A stretch of 64,000 bases of DNA. It comes from Toxotes chatareus. Its lineage: Eukaryota; Chordata; Actinopteri; Toxotidae. The notes below the pieces were generated by a model, which worked only from the letters and a program-made list of their open reading frames with translations, was not told the origin of the DNA and searched no databases. Location: assembly GCA_016801885.1 (NCBI GenBank), contig CM028899.1, forward strand, positions 18,057,501 through 18,121,500, read 5' to 3'. The position numbers were made by a program, and so were the translations under genes. Shown in pieces: positions 37,201-50,452 of this stretch (the first letter of the stretch is position 1; the number at the start of each line of letters is the position of its first letter).

Positions 37201-40200
37201 TCGCCTCCTTCCCGGACTCCGGCCCCTCTTCAGCTGTACAGAAGGAAACAACAGTCCACAGAAAAACAGAAGTGCGTGTAGAAAAGATAAAAGCAGCAAA
37301 AAAAAAAAAAATCTGACATTGCTCTACATGATGCCTCAGAAAACCCCCAAATGTTTTATGCATTTTCCATCTTCAAAGCCTTATTACATTTAGTTGCATG
37401 TGCAGATATGAAGGTTTATTGAGTTGATTTTATTAGGGAACATCAGTGATGTGAATTATTATTTAAGAAGAGCAAACATCTGAAACCAGTGGAAACATAT
37501 TGCTGTAGTTCATCCTCTGACCACTAGAGGGCAGCATAAGACCTGTTGTGAAAATGGCGATCTTGTATTAACGGTGGTATACACCGAATTTGAATGGATA
37601 AGAAAAGGTGTGTACAGTCAAATCAGCAATCTGCAATCTGCAATGGTTATTTGCCTTGTACTCTGCCACAGGATGATGTGAAGATGATTGGTAAACTCCA
37701 ATTTGAACCAGCAGTTCAAATACTTTTTTTTATTCATTCTAATTCTCAGGGTGAAAGACTGCAGAACTGGGGGGAAATAATTTTCTCTTGAGGATCAATT
37801 GCTTGATATGAACACAGAGATTCATTATCTGAATCTGTCTTGATGTGGAGTTACTGTTGCGCAGAACCCTTTTTTTCTTTTCATTCTTTATTCAGCTGCG
37901 TTGCTTACCAACTTGTTCCAAATGGTACCTATCAGTCGTTTGTATACTGTTTGGTTTGTCTTCTTTCGTGCCAAACATGTGGTGTACTGTGCCTTGCTGC
38001 ACCGCCTAATACTTTATTTGCATCTTCATAATATCTTCTTGTTTTGCTGAGCTGCAATCAAGTGTGAGGCCTCCACCCTAAACTGAGTGGCGCTGATGTT
38101 ACTGATTACTACAGAAAGTGCTTCTTCAAAAGACTAGTTAGTTTTCCATAGTTTTGCCTGTCAGTTCTCTAATCTGCGCTGCTGCACAGTGCTGTCAGAG
38201 ATGCATACACAGTCCATTGCAGTGTTTCTGATCCTGTTTTACACAACAGAATAGCAGTGACTGGTTCCCCAGCAGCTCGTTAATTAGGAAAGCTTACAGT
38301 ATTGCATTTTAGAGTTATGGGGAGTCATCGTCAAGAACATACAACTCCACAGGAGGACAGCATTACTCACACAACACATCCCATCTTGATGGGCTGAGCA
38401 AATACACAACACACAATTTTGTAGTGCACAGATCTGCAAAGAGAAGTTGCTAAGCCTATAAAGCAGTGTTAGTGGGGAAAGGCTGTGTGAAAACTAATTA
38501 TAGCGTTCGCTAACATCACGGTGAAGCATGTCTATAGCACTGCTTTTTACTTGAATTGCAGTGGCAGTCCTGCCATGCTGTAGTCCCAGTGTGAAATACA
38601 TTACACCTGTACCTAGGGGTGTCCATATATATTTATTCATTAGGTCTTTATTTTTTTACAATAATGTATTTAAAAAATGAATTAGGATCTGATTTTTCAG
38701 GCCAACATATTGTACTGTACAGATGTTTCATTCCTGTTGCTCTGGGTGATGGCATGGCAAATAACCATTACAGTCAGATGGTTTACTAGTAGACAGCCAG
38801 ATTCATGGAGTTTAACATCTGGGTTAGAGGTGATATCTGAATAAAATACTAATTGTGCATCTGAATGAGCAGAAATATTAAAAGTTAAGGCTCGAGAAGA
38901 TTCAGCTAAGTTAACTTGAACAAAATGAGATTTTGGGCTTTGTTTTGAAATTGTTAACTTTCTTTGCTCCTAACCTCCATCCTCTCTTATGATCACTGCA
39001 GCGAGATGCTGATCTTCTAATAAGCAGTTAAAACTTTAATGACAGAATGTCTTTGGCACACTGACCTATGTGTGGCTGGAAGTTTCAGCTTTGTTGCACA
39101 TCTAATTACAACCAGGACAGACAACGTGATGTAACATTGCACCTGCAGGGCAGTGCAGTTTGCCCACAGCACACTGTCTTGTTCTGTGGTAAGTGGCCAT
39201 GGTGTGAGTGGAGGTTTCCAGTCTTAAGTCTCAAAGGAAAAATGTGCAGCAAGGTGAAATTTTCATCAGCTAGGCAGCAGAAAAATCAGGATTTTCATTC
39301 TGACTTCAGTAACTAAGTGTTATTGATCAAAGTATTGAGCTGTGGAAGCAGCCGGGCTCTGTCAACTCTGTCAGTCGCAGGTTCGGGAATTAAAGGTTAG
39401 TTAGTTAATATTGTGAGCAGCAGATTTACACTGATCTAACTTGGGGTTGATGGATGCTTTCTGCTATCAGAGGTTAGAAACTCATGCTGACCACTATCAT
39501 AGCCTCCAAGCTAACAGCAACATGCTGTAACTCATAGTAACATACCTGCTGCTTGTTTGGACCTAACAAGGTGATACTCTCTCTCGCTCTCTGTGCATGG
39601 TGTGAATTAACTCCTGCATTGCTTTTCTGGTGGGTTTCGATGTGCCTGCTGTGTTGTGGCTTTTTTTTTTTTTTTTTTTTTTTGTAACATCTGTCTTTTG
39701 ATAACCTGAAGGCCTACAGTGCATACACATCAGGACTGCTTTTACAATCCAGAAAAAAAACTCCATCAGTTAAATAAGTTTAAGTTTGTTGTGTGGATAT
39801 TGTGACATTTTAAAATAATATCTGATCAAGCATCGCCAGCGGTCACTTAGACAATGTAAGCCTGCTAATGATGCTACAGGGATGGGATCAAAAACAAAAT
39901 GTCTCCTTATCCCTAAATTAGACTCGTACAAACAATGTACTTTGATGGTCTTTATTAGCAAGTCAGAGCTGATTACATAATTATGTTACAAATTCCTTAT
40001 TACTTATGATTTATCATAGTTTTCTGTCTTTTGAGCTGTGTGAGTGGATATGAAACTGTTACTGTCTCTATCATTGTGTGTTATCACATTTCTTTCCCTA
40101 TGTTTTTGTCTACATCTCACCTGTCTGCGTCATCATTCCTGTGAGTGTGTGTGTGTGTGTAAGAGTGTGTGAGCATACTCCTGTCTTTGGTTGTCATAAT

Positions 40201-43200
40201 CTGTTTGGTTGTATGTCTTAATGTGTGTTTGTGTGTGTAGCCAACAAAGAGGAGGTGGTCCAGAAAGCTCGTCCCGTCTCCAGTGACGTAGGAAGCAGCA
40301 ACCCAAATTTCACTGACCTCATGGATGAGTTCATCCAGGAGCGACTGAGGGCCAAAGGAACAGCAGTCAGTGTAACACACACACACAGTGTTTTTCATTG
40401 TCACAAAACATAGAAGCTGCAAACCCTCCTTACTCCTTGTTACGCAGGGTCGTCGTGGCAGCAGCCCAGGAAGTCTGGAGGTTCCTAGGGACCTGCCCGA
40501 ACTCCTGGAGGCAGGTCAGAGTCCTGGATCACGACCCTCGGATGATCTTCGGCCTATTGACGATCCGGGGGTTCCCTCTGAGTGGACGTCACCTGCAAGT
40601 GCCAGCGGTTCTGATGTCATCAGCTCAGACAGCCAGTCAGACTCCTTTAATGCCTTTCAGTACTCCACCTGCAAGTTTGATAGTAAGAAACAAGGATTCT
40701 TGATTCGTTTTTAACGTGAAGATTACCGTCATTTTGGTTCTGTCTGTTAGCCAGACTTATTCTGGTAATTGTTGTCTTTTGTTTTTTTAAATTTAAAGAA
40801 ATTCCGAGTAATTCCTTGAATGTTGGTCATGGGATACAGATAATAATAGATGATACATCAAGAGGAAAGCAGACAAAACCTCTTCAGCGGCCTCAGCTTG
40901 TAAGACCTTGGGAGTCTGCTTCAGCTGCTTTACCCTTGAATCCCAAAATAATTGATCATTTCTAACATTACATTGCTCACTGGCTTAGTGGTTAGAGAGA
41001 CTGCTGGGTAGCTTCAGCAAGGCCGTGAATCCTTCCTACTGACCCGATACGTTTCTTGTAGATTTTACTTTCACTTCCGAAGCTTGTGGAGGAGGGGTTG
41101 GATCTGGAGGAGGAGGTCGAGGCAGCTCACTGGACCAGGACAGCCTGGGCGGGGGTGCGGCCTGTGAAGAACAAGAGGTGGCCAGTTTGACAACACTTCA
41201 CATCGACTCAGAGACTAGCAGCCTTAGCCACACTGTCACTGTTACTGGTATGTACTATCCATAACTCACAGATTTCTCTAACTCTGTAGATCTGTTATAT
41301 ATATACACAGGCCGCCTTCAGTACTTCATATTTATACACTTTCAATATTTCATATTTATGCGATGTAGGTGGTTTCATAGTTACTTATTATGCATATAGA
41401 ATATAATTGTAGTAATATGTGCATTTGTAAATAATTGTTAGCAGCACTGTATGTGTACATATACAGTAAATACATTTCCATGTGAACGTCTGTAAACACT
41501 GTACATAAGCTTTGGCTTCCCCCATCGTTTTATTTGAATTCAAGCCCACAGGGCTGAAGCCTTGTTGTTTTCTTTTCCTCACCCTCCTTTTAAGAGAAAT
41601 CAGACTTTAAATTCAAACTTTAAAGTCTCCTCCTGAGATTTGACAGCAAAATTACACACACCTGCTGTAATTATAAAAAGCAGATGTATGATTTTGCTGG
41701 TAACACCTGAACCACAAGAAGAAAGAAACAAAAAAGATACATCTCCCCTCTTCGGCTTCATGCTCAGGAGTCATTAATGCTACCTTTCTTTTCTACGTGT
41801 TATGTGTGCGCTGTCTCGTCTAGGTTCTGAGAGTGCTTCTCCAATGCACTCTCTCGGGGGCTCACGGTCCCAGACGCCCTCCCCTGCTACGTTGACAGCA
41901 GATCATACGGATCACGCACACTCCCACTCTCACACACACCTACAGCTGGACCAGAAGCTCCACAACTCTGTCCTACAGACCCCTGATGACCTGGGTAATA
42001 CTCATGCACACACTCCAAACATATACTTTCCTCTGCATTTTTTTCCCACTAAGGTTACAGCTGTGAATGAGAGGCAGGAGTCACTAACTGATCCATTGAT
42101 TGCTTCTAGAAACCAGTGAGTTCCCCAGCGAGGACTGCAGTGTGATGGCGGGTGGCTCTCTAACTGGCTGGCACGCAGATGTTGCCACAGTAATGTGGCG
42201 GAGGATGCTGGGTATCCTGGGCGATGTCAACAGCATCAAAGACCCAGAGATCCATGCTCAGGTCTTCGACTACTTGTGTGAGCTGTGGCAGAACTTGGCC
42301 AAGGTAAGCATCAGTAAATACACAACCACAACAAAACACTCACTGCAAAGATTGCATTGGTAAAAATGGGCTTTTCTCTTTTCAGATTAGAGATAATTTG
42401 GGAATTTCTCTGGACAACCAGTCATCTCCACCTCCCCCTGTTCTGATCCCTCCCCTGAGAATTCTCACCCCCTGGCTTTTTAAGGTAGGTGTGACTGAGT
42501 GATCTCTATCGGGCCTCCATATTTCATATTGTCATGTTCTTATATCTTTCCCTTAATATATATTACAGGAAAAGCTTGTTTCCTAAACAACAATTCAGTG
42601 CACACAGAGACGGGGAGCCCTCCACAAACAAAATTTACAGCTTAACCTCCCTGCATATGTATTTATGTATATCTTGTTTAATGGTTTCTTATTTATGTTT
42701 TTTTATGCTCACATGTATGCGTGTATGTGGTTTTTTTTTTTTTCTTCTCTTAAGGCCACCATGCTGACAGAGCGTTACAAGCAGGGGAAGCTTCATGCCT
42801 ACAAGCTGATCTGCAGGATTATGAAGAGACGACAAGATGTTTCCCCAAACACAGACTTCCTTACACACTTCTACAACATCATGCACCAAGGGCTGCTGCA
42901 CCAAGACCAGGTAGAGTGTTATTGAGGTGACAAAACTGTTAAATTGCATCTGGTTTAACATTTCCATTTAAATACACAAATAAAACCTGAAAAAAACAGA
43001 AAAAACATACTTCATTGGTAGAAGTTGCAAGAATGCGTGTCTAAGTGGACTGTCTTTGTGAAGTCTGATAAAATGGCCTCAAGTGATGTCACCTGAGTCG
43101 GCTGGAGTTAAAGACTACAAGTTTGAAAATGAAAAAAAATAAATCTGGGGGTGTGAAGACGTGACCTTATCAGACCTCTGTACCCTCCTCCTCATCTCTG

Positions 43201-46200
43201 CTTGAGACTCAAGGCTATAACATAAAACACCTGAATCTCCAACTGAATTGCTTGTGGTTTATTTGCATTGTGGGTAATGTAGGCACCAGGTTTTGACAAG
43301 GAGAAGAAGAACTCATTGGAAAAAAAATGCTATGAAATATCTTAAAAATCTCTCCATCGTGAATGTAACAATGTTCTTCAAGTGCAATACTGTGTCAGTG
43401 TAGGACTGCTTATTAGATAAATATTTTAATTATACGTTTTTTTTTTTATTTTTGTTTTTTTGAACAGGATATTGTGAACACCATTATCAAGCACTGCAGT
43501 CCCAGGTTCTTCAGCATCGGTCTGCCCGGGGCCACCATGCTGATCCTGGACTTTATCATTGCAGCTTCTAGAGTTACTGCCTGCTCATCACTGAATGTAA
43601 GAAACACATTTAATTGTTCAGTCCAAACAGAGTGTATCACACCTGTGTAGTACATAATGACACACATTTAATTTGCATTTCCTGTTTCTCTCTCTCTCCA
43701 CTTTCCTTTTTCTTCCCTCTTCTACTTTCCAGGCTCCAAGAGTAGAGGCTCAGATCCTCCTTGGATCTCTGGTGTGTTTTCCCAACTTTTACGGGGAGCT
43801 TCCCGCCCTCCATCCCACCACAGCCGACGTGGTGCTAACCAAGTTCCCGGATGTCAAGGTCAGTGGAAGCAGTAGTAGTTTGGGACTGAGGGGTAGTTAG
43901 TTAGCTGAGCATCACCCATGTGTCTTTTTTTTTAAACAAGACATTTGTCTTCAAAATGCTAGTTAGCTTGATCTGGGGAAGGTTATCATGCTTTTGTACT
44001 TCATCAAAATCATTATAATTTGTAATTATATTATAGAAAACCACAGTCCAATAGATAAAGGAGAGGAATAATAAAATGTTTTCAGAAAAATAGCAACTTC
44101 TTTTAATTAGCTTTCACTTAGTTTAGCAGCATCCCTCCTCGGAACAGTCACTGAGCGACTCTAATGTCCAAATTACTGGTGAGAAGAGTTTGATTGTACC
44201 ATTAAAGTGAAACTCTGCATCTGCTGAATAAAAATATATCAGTTTACTACCAAAGCACAAGGTCAAACACTTACCTACTTTGTGTATAATGCAGGTCAGT
44301 CCAGACCTTGTCTGCTGTCCATAGGGGGTCTCACAACCAAACTAATAGGTTAATGCCTCATCAGCCATTCTTGTAACAGTCCAGAGCTATGGGAGCGATG
44401 TTGTTATTCTTGTTGTTGCTGTGTAAACAGCTAATGCCATGCATGGCAGCACCTCGGGCCTGCTCACTGGTTTCTTACAAGGCAGAAACTTGTTTTGAAT
44501 CACTAAGCGATCATTAACACTGACCGGAGGGACGGGACAAGTGACTGTGTGAATGTGTTTGGGGGCGGGGGTGCGTATGTGTAGATGCGTCTGTACTGCG
44601 ATTGTGTGTCCATATTTAGTGCAGTGTGTGTGTATAACGTATACAGTATTAACATCTCATAATGTTATTCCATGAATCACTTTTGTTATTATCAGAAAAA
44701 CTGTTACTTTGTGCACTTAGTAAGTCTCTTCATTATACCTGGTGGAAAGGTTAAGTCTGGGACCTGAACCAGATGTTGCACATGCAGAGATAAACACACA
44801 CACACATAACCAGTGGTTTATTTTCTGTTAGACAAATTAACAGTTTGTGTCTATTCTTTGTTGTTTAGGAGCACATTATCAAAACCATTCTGACCTCTGC
44901 CAGGGACGAACCCTCTGCTCCTGCTAGGTAAATACTGTGTTTGTGAGTGTGCGTGTGTGCATGTGTGCATGTGTGCGTGTGTGTGTGCGTGTGTGCGTGT
45001 GTGTGTGCGTGTGTGCGTGTGTGTGTACATGTCTTCCATTGTGTGGAAAAAATTTGGTATTCCTCGTAGTGAGGACTTTTTGGCCTGTCCTCACAACTTC
45101 AAAGGGCTGTTAGAGGGTTGAGACTTGGTTTAGGATTCAGGTTAGGGTTAAGGTAAGGGATGGGGTTAGGCATTTAGTTGTGACGGATAAAGTTAGTGTT
45201 AAAATGTAAATTAATTCAAAACATTATTATATTTAAAAATGATACAGTCCATGTAGTTGCAGGTTTGAATTTTAACAAGTGCATCATTTTTAAATAACAG
45301 ACTCATGCCTGTGAAAGATATTAGTTGATTACCCTGTAATAATATCGTATATTACTGTAACAGCACAACATTCTGTTTGTTGGCGTCTTTATACAAACAC
45401 GACCCATGTAGTGTGTGTGTGTGTGTGTTTAATATGTTCACGGTTTCCAAACATACAGCAGCATATGTTCAGTAGGTTCATACTGTATTTGTGTTGTTTT
45501 GTTAGGTGTGTGGCTCTGTGCAGTTTGGGTATCTGGCTGTGTGAAGAACTCGCTCACGGGACTCAGCATCCACAGATTAAAGAAGCTCTCAACGTCATCT
45601 GTGTTACTCTGAAGGTCGGTCACAACTCCACACTACTTTAAAAAGCTTTGGTTATGTTGCACCTAGGCTCTAAAATTCAACTTCCCGAGCTTCAAACACA
45701 CTAAAAGTCAGTCATTGAAATATAAATCAATAAAGGTTAACGCATGAACACAGCTAAAGTAGATTATCTGACACAGTCTTTGCCTGCTCTCAAACTTTGG
45801 CAGTGACTCTGAATCAAACAGGCTGTTTTTACACTGATCTGCACAACACAGTAGTGTCTGAACATCCGTTCTTCTTCTGTCTGGATGTGTAATTAGGCTG
45901 ACTGTGGTTTTATAACATAATGATTATTCATCGGGCATTTCAGGATTTACTTCAATAATATATTCATTGTATAAATGACCAAATTTAATATTTACATGTA
46001 CTTTCAAAATCCTACATAATGTTCCCTGTTTTGTGTTCCCTAGAAATGATTAGCTAAAGCCACATCTCCAGGGTTCATGAAAGGACTGTTGTTTTTGCTG
46101 TGTCTGAAATTGGAAAGCACAGAACCTAAAAGGATTAAAACAGTTGAATTGAGTGTGGAGAGAACTGGTTAAAATCTAAATGATGGTAAATTTCAGCGTG

Positions 46201-49200
46201 CCAAAATACGGAATGAATACTGGATGGTTAGGTTGTGCTCGTGGTTGTGTTAAACACGGTGGTCTGCAAGCAGCCAAAGTATGATGGAAAACATTGTTGG
46301 AGATGATTGTTAGTGCTGGTGAAATTGCCTCAGTTGCCATTGTCTGTTTCGGGCCACTAGACTGGGAGGCCTGTGGATCAGAATAACACTGTCCAACATT
46401 TACTGTCTCATCTGTGGCCAAATGGCTCTAGATGGACAGACACACACACATACATACCTTTTCCACCTTGGAATCCCTAGCTTGTGTATCGGCAGCCAAT
46501 GGCCCGCTAAGACACTACAGTAACACACATACACACACACTTGCATTCACTTACTCCTGGGAGCAAACCCTGGACTGTCAATATGTTTGGTCCTCCTTCA
46601 GATAGCAGACTAATCCAGGGGGAATGCTGCAAGCTGTGTCACACACACTATCACATATATACACACGTCTTGTCCACTTGTGAATCTCTTGCCTTCATAC
46701 CAGCAGCCAGTGGCTTCAGTCATGGGCTCTGCGACATGCACACGATTACACACACATACACACAGCCTGAGGGATTGTCATATTTCCATGCAGAGCCCCT
46801 TCTTCCTGTTGTCCTCCTTGTCCTCCTTCCTTTTCATCTGGAGGCATTCTTTGTTTTGTGGGTGCTGATGCTCATTAGACTAATATGTAATTTTTTCTCT
46901 CCTCGTACAAACCAGCCTTTATTTTACTGTGTCCTGATTATTATATACACAAGTTTATGTAAAACCACAGGAAAATAAAAAATGGGAATACTACTATGGA
47001 TAATTAAGAGAAAAAAATGATAAAGCTTCTTTGTGGAGTGTTTTATGTACAGACTCTTTTTTAGTATAGAGACAGTGGAAAAGTTTGTTTTTTTCATTCG
47101 ACAGTAAAAATATACAGTAGATCCTTGTAACCCTTAACACCCTGTTTGACTATGTGATCAAGGTATGGTGACTAATATCTGAAATTACCCACAGAAACTG
47201 GATTAACATGAATGAGAATGTGTGTTTCATCTCCCAGTACCCCAACAAGAGTGTAGCCCTGGTGGCGTCGGACATCCTTCACCTCCTGATCAGTTACGTG
47301 GATCATCTTCAAAAATTCCCCCCTGACACTCCAAAGAAGATCGTAGAGGTGAGACATAAATGAGTTTACACTTCTGAACAAATAATGGAACTTTTCTAAA
47401 CACTGGTCTAATTTATTTACTTTAATTTTCTTTTAATATTGTAGTAACAGTTTTAACAGAGAAAACGATTGATTTTTATTTGTCTCAGATTTTGATTGCC
47501 ACCATCACATTCCTGCTGCCTACTACTGAGTCTTCTCCTCATGAACTTGATAAGAGGGTAACAGACACACACAAAAATCCACCTCTCACTATATCACTCA
47601 CTTTGCTTAGGAAGTAACCTTGTATCACCAGGACTTCTCACAATGCCTGTGTGTGTTGCAGCTGGTTGTTTCCCTCCTGTTGTGTCTTTTGGACTGGGTG
47701 ATGGCTCTGCCTCCAAAGACTCTCCTTCAGCCTGTTCAAACTCGAAGCCCTCCAGAGAGGGATCAGCCTACCAAGACTCTGCTCAGCTGTATTTATAAGG
47801 TGTGTAAGTGACATGGCCCTTTGCACACACACACACACAGTCACTTAAATTGAAATCAATTAAAAGTATTATTCATCAACAGAAGCTGGTCATCGCAAAA
47901 GGTTAACACCACTTCTAACAAAAATCTTAATATTAAACTTTTGCACTAAAACATGACACATAGAAAAACAAAAAAAAAGAAAAACACGTTTTTTTTAAGT
48001 TACAATAACAAATAAGAATCATCATGTTAAAACTGAATATGAGCCATAGATGAGGCAAATTGGAATCCAGTCTAAAAGAACATCCAGTAAATCCACCCAT
48101 CCCTTTTCTTTCAAACTCTGTCCAGGTATTGCACGGTTGTGTGTATGGAGCACAGTCTTTCAGCAGTCCCAAGTATTACCCTCTGCAGCTGTCAGACCTG
48201 CTGAGTCCAGATTATGACCCGTTCCTGCCATTAGAGAGCCTCAGAGAACCAGAGCCACTGCACAGCCCGGACTCAGAGCGCTCCAGCAAACTACAGCCTG
48301 TCACCGAAGGTAATTTATCTAACAGCCACACTATAGAACTCACTGTGACCATCATTTGGCACCATGACTGATTATATAAGGCTATATAAGAAACAGAAAT
48401 GAGCATGTAAGGATGTAATTTGCTCTTCAAATGGTTAGAAATATATAGACATGAAAGACTGCACCTGGTACATATCTATAGAGTCCACAGTAAGTGCCTA
48501 ACCTGAACCCTTACCCCATAATTCTAACCTGAACCCTAAAACCAAGTCTTAACCCTCAAACATGCCTTTGAAGTTGTGAGGACCAGCCAAAGTGTCCCCA
48601 CAAACATGGTTTCGAACCAGATTTGTCCACACAGCCATAGAAAGACACACACACATACACACAAACACACAAAATCTCTGGACAAAATGACCCAGAGTCA
48701 TCCACTAAATCACTGCCAATCACTAAAGATGGAAGAAGGTAGGCGTGTGAGTGTGTATGTATGTGAGCGCACCTGTCTGCATCCGTGTGAGAGTGTGTAT
48801 TGTCCCCTGCTGTGGTCCACCAGGACACAGTGACTAGTCTAATAACTGGTGCACCCTGATAGACCATGTTTCTCTTCTCTTCTCCTCTCTTGTCTTCTCT
48901 CCTCTGTATCTTCTTGTCTTCATTTCTATTCTTTTAACATTCAATTCTGATAATATTCAGTTCATTTTTGTTTTTGTTTTTCTCACTGGCCTTCTATGTT
49001 TGTCTTTTTTTCTTTTCTTTTCTTTTCTCTTCATCCTCCGTAGCTCTCCTGAGGTTTAGGGAGTTGTTGAAAATGTCTGGTCAATACATATCTGTACTCT
49101 TCACACAGCCCTGTCAATAAGGATCTAATGGAAAGTGTGTGTTTGTGTGTGTGTGTAATGATGTTGATTAGCCAGGATCTGTTGGCAGCACAGTGTGTGA

Positions 49201-50417
49201 TGGCATTGGCTTCTTCTCAGCATGGGGCAAACTACCGATTGTGTGTTTGCACCTCTTCCTATTGTTTTTTGGTCATTCTTGAAGTTTTGCTGTAACTTGG
49301 AGCCTAGCTATCAAGTCATAGTACTTTTAGTAGTATTAGTTTTTTTTTCTTAACTGTATCCTTGAGTACTTCAGGTCCTCTGTCTGTGTCTTCCCTGGTC
49401 TCTCTTCAGTTCGTAGCCGTATTCAGCAGGGCCTGGTTTCCATCGCAGCCAGAACAGTCATCACCCACCTGGTCAACCACCTTGGACATTATCCCATGTC
49501 TGGAGGCCCAGCTACTCTGTCTAGTCAGGTACTGTTAATGTGTGTTTGGTGGTAATGATGGTACTAATGTGGCGTATCATACATGGTGATGATTACCTGT
49601 TTGTCCTGACAGGAATAAAAGTCTAAAGAGTTTTCCATACTATACTATTTTAATCTCTGCATTTTGCTTTAGCAACACTATGGCCCATGTTTTCCAGGTG
49701 TGTGAAAATCAAGACAACCCGTTCTGTGAGAGCGCTGATCTTGGACCAGAACTTTTCCATTCACCAAACCTGCAGTTTCTGGTTCTGAACGGCTCCACCC
49801 TGCTGTCAGTGCTCCAGGTAACCTCAACTGAAAGAAAAATGCAAGATTTGAAGCTTTGTACGATTCATACTAGAGCAGAGGTCACACTACATTACATTTA
49901 CACCAGTTTAAACCACTGTTTGTCAGTAGTGGTTTATGTTGACTGAGCTCTAACCTAAAAGGCACTAGTTTGTAGCTAAGACTGCTACTACTTTATTAAT
50001 TTTCAGCCACTCTAGGGATGGAAATGTCAGTTGTACAGCACGGTAATATGCCAACATTAGCCTTGCTTGGCTGTACTTTTGGCTTAATACTGTCTGACAC
50101 CAACAAATATATGAAAATGATTTGCTTCGTGGACCCACATTGTCTCCAACATGCCAAACTTCTGTTCTAATATTTTTCCTGGTTTGGAGTCTTAAAATAT
50201 CGTATAATATTTTTTCTAGCAGTGCGCTCTCCAATTAGTTGAGGGCCGTAGAAAGCTGCAAATCTTCCCCCAAGCTTCTTCAGAAGAGCATCATTCCAGC
50301 TTCTTTTCCCCCTTTTCTCTATTGTCCAAGGTGTTTTCATATTTTGCATAAAAGAGAGAATTGTACACTCAAGAGATGGGGCTTACTTGGTTTTAAACCG
50401 AAAGCATTTTTATATAT

Positions 50418-50452
<35 letters not shown>

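Larger units (their letters stand above)
36766..40240 (+). other. ralgapa1 intron with CTCF-like site and poly(T) tract
   Basis: A 3.5-kb intron. Reading on past the donor the giant-exon frame stops at 36810-36812. It holds a CTCF-like motif (37521-37534) and T23 (39661-39683). Its beginning is pyrimidine-rich. No coding exon was recognised. Confidence 0.6.

Noticed and set aside
45120..45175. Interstitial telomere-like array (GGTTAGGG-like text)
   Set aside because: Units are irregular and belong to a dispersed repeat whose inverted copy occurs at 48480-48610. There is no tandem TTAGGG run.
46440..46760. Possible tandem duplication of a CA-rich block
   Set aside because: Only short stretches such as CAGCAGCCA/CGGCAGCCA match; similarity is mainly from CA repeats.
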